From Voacanga thouarsii (taxonomy: Eukaryota > Streptophyta > Magnoliopsida > Gentianales > Apocynaceae): a stretch of 64,000 bases of DNA. Where the stretch lies: the NCBI GenBank assembly GCA_026120185.1, contig JANUWF010002024.1, positions 558,001 through 622,000 on the forward strand, written 5' to 3'. Position 1 is the first letter of the stretch; every line of letters begins with the position of its first letter. A program made the position numbers and the translations under genes. Below the pieces are notes generated by a model, which made no database searches, had not been told where the DNA came from, and was given only the letters and a program-made list of their open reading frames with translations. Of this stretch, positions 60,255 to 64,000 are shown piece after piece.

Positions 60255-61406
60255 CACTTAAATCAGTGGGAAATAGAGATGTGAAGATATCAAAAGAACT
60301 ATCCGTCACCTAAACTAACAATCCCTAAAAAACTAAGCTTCAAGGACCTTTAGTTTAGTAGATAAGATTTATACTATAGTAGCACCTAATGCCCTTAAAC
60401 AAAGAAAGGATTCAGGAACACACGAAAATAAACTATAGGCACCCAAAACAGAGTTCTAGATAAACCTTAAAAGATCAAAGCTTTTAAGACCCAATCAAGA
60501 GAAATCAAATCAGATTATCCTTCAAGATTTAGAGACTCTCCAAATGGTGAACTAATCCCTTAGTATGGTCTTGGATAAAGGAAGATCAAAGAGTAAGAAC
60601 CTCTCATGTCTCTCTTCATGAAATTTGAATATACAAGGTTAATTGAGTTGTTTTCTCACTTAAAGGGGTGTTTATACAACCCAAACCCTAACACTTAGTC
60701 TAGTAAGGTCCTAAGACAAATGTAGGTCCTAAAAAACCATAATAAAGAATTAAAAATAACAAGCAACCCAGGAAATAGTCAAAATACACAAAAGAGGGGC
60801 CTTTAGCCCGAAGTGAGCCGGTGCCAGCTACGCCACTAGGATTGGCGTCGACTATGCCACTAGGGCTAGTGCTAACTAAAAACTGTTGCCGAGTAATTTT
60901 TTGACAACATAAGGCTAGCACTGACTTAGTTCTATTCAGCCACTAGTGGTCCTTTTGAAGCCCTTCATTTCTTAGTCAATCTCCTTAGTTTCCTTTTGAT
61001 CTCCCTTATTTTTCTCTTGCTACTTTACAATAATTATCATCAAATTAAGCTCTTTCAAGCCATTAAATACCTTTTAAGGTTTCTTCATCTTCAAGTAGGA
61101 TTTTATAGATGCCTGGAGTCCTTCTTAGAATAGTTTTGTCTGTGTTCTTGTCATTTGCCCTTGAATTGGTTAAGTATTTCCCCCTTCTTGTTGTTGTCCT
61201 TTATGATGAAACAGAGTCTTATAACATGCCTATGCCAATGGGTTTAGGAATGAACTATGTGCTTAACAGCACTCACAGTCAACTACTTAGCCGTCGTCCT
61301 CGCTGAGCCAAAATAAATATCCTAAGTTGACAGTAAGTACTTAAGTTCATCCTTATATACCATTCAGACTTCTCATCCTAATCTTATATGGGATTGGGTT
61401 ATCACA
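60255..61406 (-). repeat. Gypsy right (5') LTR, second part
   Basis: Continues the LTR from 52,278. Matches 44,468-45,199 and then the ~190-bp end block also seen at 44,039-44,225. Ends GGGATTGGGTTATCACA, then the CTTTA target duplication. A GCCGGTGCCAGC / GGCGTCG stretch near 60,820-60,860 is locally GC-richer. Confidence 0.75.
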
Positions 61407-63999
61407 CTTTAAAGGTCGGAAATGATGTTAATGGGAATTATGTATAAAAAAGAAAACTTGTTGTACAACATAATTAATGACTAGATGAATGAAGGTGAGA
61501 CATCATAATGAACAAGCCAAGCTACGATAAAAAGATGGATTAGAAAATAGCATGCCCCATATTACCGAAATTATGGAAAGGTTACAAGGGAGCATTTTCG
61601 CATGAGCCAAAATCTTCTCAACGTATTTCCTTTTATGCAAGAACAAGCCATCAGAAGTTTGAGTGATAAAGATACCAAGAAAATAATATAAATCATCAAC
61701 ATCAGTTGTGCGAATTCTTTACATAGAAGAGTAATAATATGATATAAAAGAGTAGAAGATGAAGCTGCGAGGACGATGTCATCAATATACAGTAAGAGAT
61801 AAGCCATGTTATTCTCAACTTTATAGATAAATAATTATCCATCTGATTTATTGCTAGCACACCCTGCATAGAAAAGATAATTAGTGAACCTCTAAATCTA
61901 AGCTTTAGGGGCTTGGTTGATGTCATACAAAGATTTTTTCAAAAGATATACACAATTTAGATGAGAAGAGCTTACAAACCCTTGTGGTTATCACATGTAA
62001 ACAATCTAATATAAGTATCCACTAAAAAAGGGAATTTTATTATCAAGTTAGTGAATGAATCTAGATTTTGAGAAAGCAATACTAAATACAATTCTTATAG
62101 TCATTAGTTTAACAATATGGTTGAAAGTTTTATCATAATCCAAATATCATGTTGCAAATATCCAATAGCCACTAATCATATATCCAAGGCACTGAAGTTG
62201 AACTTGTCCCCAAAAATCTGAACATAGTTGACAATATGCACTCTTGAAGGATAGGATACTTGTTCTCAAGTACTATTAGTAAAGTAGAATATTTATCTAA
62301 TATAGCATGATGCTAGTTAAGATCTTGAAGGGCGTGAAAGTGTGGAGGAAGAAAATGATTTTGGGTTTGAAAATGACATGTTGACTACATGTGAACATAA
62401 GATGTCTAAGGGGATGAGAGAATAGATTATTAGGGCAGGGCAATTGAAACGGTTGAGGAGAAGAAGAGGAAGAGGGAATTGCAATGGTAATATAGAGAAG
62501 AAGATGAGAAAGATAAACAATAGAAGAGGGGGTAGGTGAATAGGATGAGGAAGAATTGAAAGGGTGTAGAAAAATCAACTCTTGAAAGACAACATGATGA
62601 GAGATGATACTTTACTCTTAGAAAGCTATCGACAGTAAAGACTTTAATGATTAAGAGGGTAGCCAAGAAAGATGCAGTTAGTAAAGTGGAGGAAAGTTTA
62701 TGTAGTGTGCTAAAAGATATATTAGGATAGCAACCAAAAAACCTGAGATGTGAGTAAGAGAGAAAAAAATTGTTGAAAACCTAAGGTTTTGGTAGTCAAA
62801 ATATTAAGAATATGAATTACCCAATTTAGAGCTTCCAAAAGAATGAAGGATAAAGAATATGCGAAGAACATTATTTATGGTGCATATCATACGTTCAGCT
62901 TTCCCATTTTATGAAGAAGTATGTGGACATGAAAAGTGAAATTATATGTCATGAACATTGAAGAAATTATTGAAAAGAGTATTGTTAAATTCTCTGCCAT
63001 AATCAATTGAAAAGCTTTAATTGTGATTTGAAATTAATTTTTCATATGAGCATGAAAATGTAGAAATTTCTCAGGGGTTTTAGATTTAGTGCGAAGTTGA
63101 AATATCCAGACAAAGTGAGAGTAGTCATCAAAAAATAATAAAGAATATTGAAATCTACATTTACTTGTAACTGGAGAAGTCCACAAATTACAGTGAATAA
63201 TTTCACATGGAGAAGAAGTATAAGACTGAGATGCAAAAATTGGAAGATTTACATGCTTACTAAGTTGACAAATATGACATAAACTGGAAATTTTATCTTT
63301 TTTACATGAAATAAGTCTATTATTAATTTTAAAAAAATTGAAAACAGAGTCACCAGGGTAACCTAAATATTGATGCTATGTTGAAAGAGAGAAGACAAAA
63401 GCTATTGAATTGAAAATGGATGATAGTAAAGAAGTGACAAGATACAAATCTCCAAAACTATTATAGCATAAAATGGGGTGAATATATTTAATAGAAAATT
63501 CATCTTTGTCAAATTCAACGGAACAATTATTATGCTTCATAAATTGTTAGACAAAGGTCATATTTTTAATAATATAAGGAGTTATAAGAATATTATTAAA
63601 AGAAAAGAGATGAGAAGTACTAATGATAGAGGTGCCAATATAACTAATAGGAATAGCAAATCTATCACCAATCACAATATGTTGAGGAAAAATTTTTAGA
63701 ACTAAAAATAGTAGAAAGAGAATTTTGTAAATAGATAGGGCATCTAGTAAATTTATCAAATAAGAGATGGCACCTGTGTCCATATACCATTATCTATCAA
63801 TGGAACTTCCACTGCTAGTAGGGGGTGGTGTTGGTTGCGGTGTGTTCCAAACTATTAACAGTTGTGGTGCACCAGGAAAGGAAGAATAACCAAACCAAGT
63901 AGAATCACAAATAAGAGAAAAAATACCAAGCTTATAAGAAGAAGAGTCAGACTGTGTAGAAGAAGAATTTTGCCACAAGGTGGGATTATTAGCTACCAT
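61407..63999 (-). pseudogene. Ale-like Ty1/copia polyprotein, runs past the window end, split from its RNase H
   Basis: Minus-strand order: gag/protease at 63,999-63,550 (WYMDTGA, the aspartic protease motif, at about 63,785), GAG-pre-integrase at about 63,370 (HQYLGYPGDSVFNFFK, SSLCHICQLSKHVNLP), integrase at 63,210-62,880 (EIIHCNLWTSPVTS, where an Asp of HCDLW is Asn; FFDDYSHFVWIFQLRTKS; KMGKAERMICTINNVLR), linker, and RT at 62,000-61,412 (YDINQAPKA, AYLLLYIDDIVLAASSSTLL, SNPSFYRSLA, then text equal to the YAVQQV...HF..LK region). It stops at 61,412 against the gypsy target duplication and resumes at 44,038. Many stops occur. The RT keeps YIDD in place of YVDD. Confidence 0.85.
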
Positions 64000-64000
64000 A

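Larger units (their letters stand above)
44039..61406 (-). mobile_element. Ty3/gypsy retrotransposon, composite, with nested insertions, TSD CTTTA
   Basis: The ends are TGTCATGC at 44,039 and TTATCACA at 61,406. CTTTA flanks both sides (44,034-44,038 and 61,407-61,411). Removing it rejoins the host copia frame. Minus-strand order is right LTR (61,406-60,255 plus 52,278-52,205), primer site, gag and pol (51,330-45,165), an X-less LTR copy (45,199-44,386), a second primer site, about 130 bp, polypurine tract, and a shortened left LTR (44,225-44,039). Nested inside are a solo LTR (47,032-48,462) and a copia element (52,279-60,249). Three LTR-type segments between one pair of target duplications is unusual; see findings. 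Pol text suggests a chromovirus, but no clade is fixed. Confidence 0.8.

Noticed and set aside
62297..62666. Overlapping hydrophobic reading frames on the minus strand
   Set aside because: They fall in the low-complexity linker between copia integrase and RT. The phrases around them place them within the decayed polyprotein.

Overview
This window looks like repeat-rich, AT-rich nuclear DNA of a flowering plant, probably a eudicot. Everything I can support is transposable-element sequence: En/Spm-type CACTA DNA transposons, a plant L1-type LINE, Ty3/gypsy and Ty1/copia retrotransposons with tRNA-Met-like primer sites, and large solo LTRs. I find no intact host protein gene and no intact tRNA or rRNA gene. 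The only host-derived coding sequence is a ribosomal protein uL30 (L7) fragment carried inside a CACTA element.

Layout. (1) 1-11,419: CACTA-1, minus strand, left end outside the window. It holds a decayed TNP1-type gene (1.7-3.5 kb), a TNP2 transposase with few lesions (5.46-8.89 kb), the captured uL30 fragment (10.05-10.5 kb, plus strand) and a CACTACTACAAAATAAGGC terminus at 11,419. (2) 11,420-13,638: 5'-truncated LINE, plus strand, split by a 965-bp non-autonomous CACTA element with an ATT target-site duplication (TSD). (3) 14,789 to about 38,835: CACTA-2, minus strand, larger and degenerate. Its left terminus and subterminal repeats are clear. Two 4.2-4.3 kb solo LTRs sit inside it in opposite orientation. 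The catalytic core of its TNP2 transposase is tandemly repeated nine times (32,890-38,833, units of about 670 bp). Its right end is lost. (4) 38,834-42,659: 3' part of a Tat/Ogre-like Ty3/gypsy element with a 1,991-bp LTR. (5) 43.5 kb to the window end: a nest of insertions.

The nest can be read from target-site duplications. An Ale-like copia element (43,515-44,038 and 61,407 to beyond 64,000) is split inside its RT/RNase H region by a 17.4-kb Ty3/gypsy insertion (44,039-61,406, TSD CTTTA). The gypsy pol is split by a 1,431-bp solo LTR (47,032-48,462). The gypsy right LTR is split by a Tork-like copia element (52,279-60,249, TSD AATAT). The reverse transcriptase of that copia is split by a 2,001-bp solo LTR of its own family (53,645-55,645, TSD AGCTA).

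The points most worth a second look are the nine-unit transposase-core array, the four-level nest, the three-LTR structure of the gypsy element, the gene capture in CACTA-1, and the inverted pair of 4.3-kb LTRs. All family calls come from reading translations and motifs by eye. No database search was run.
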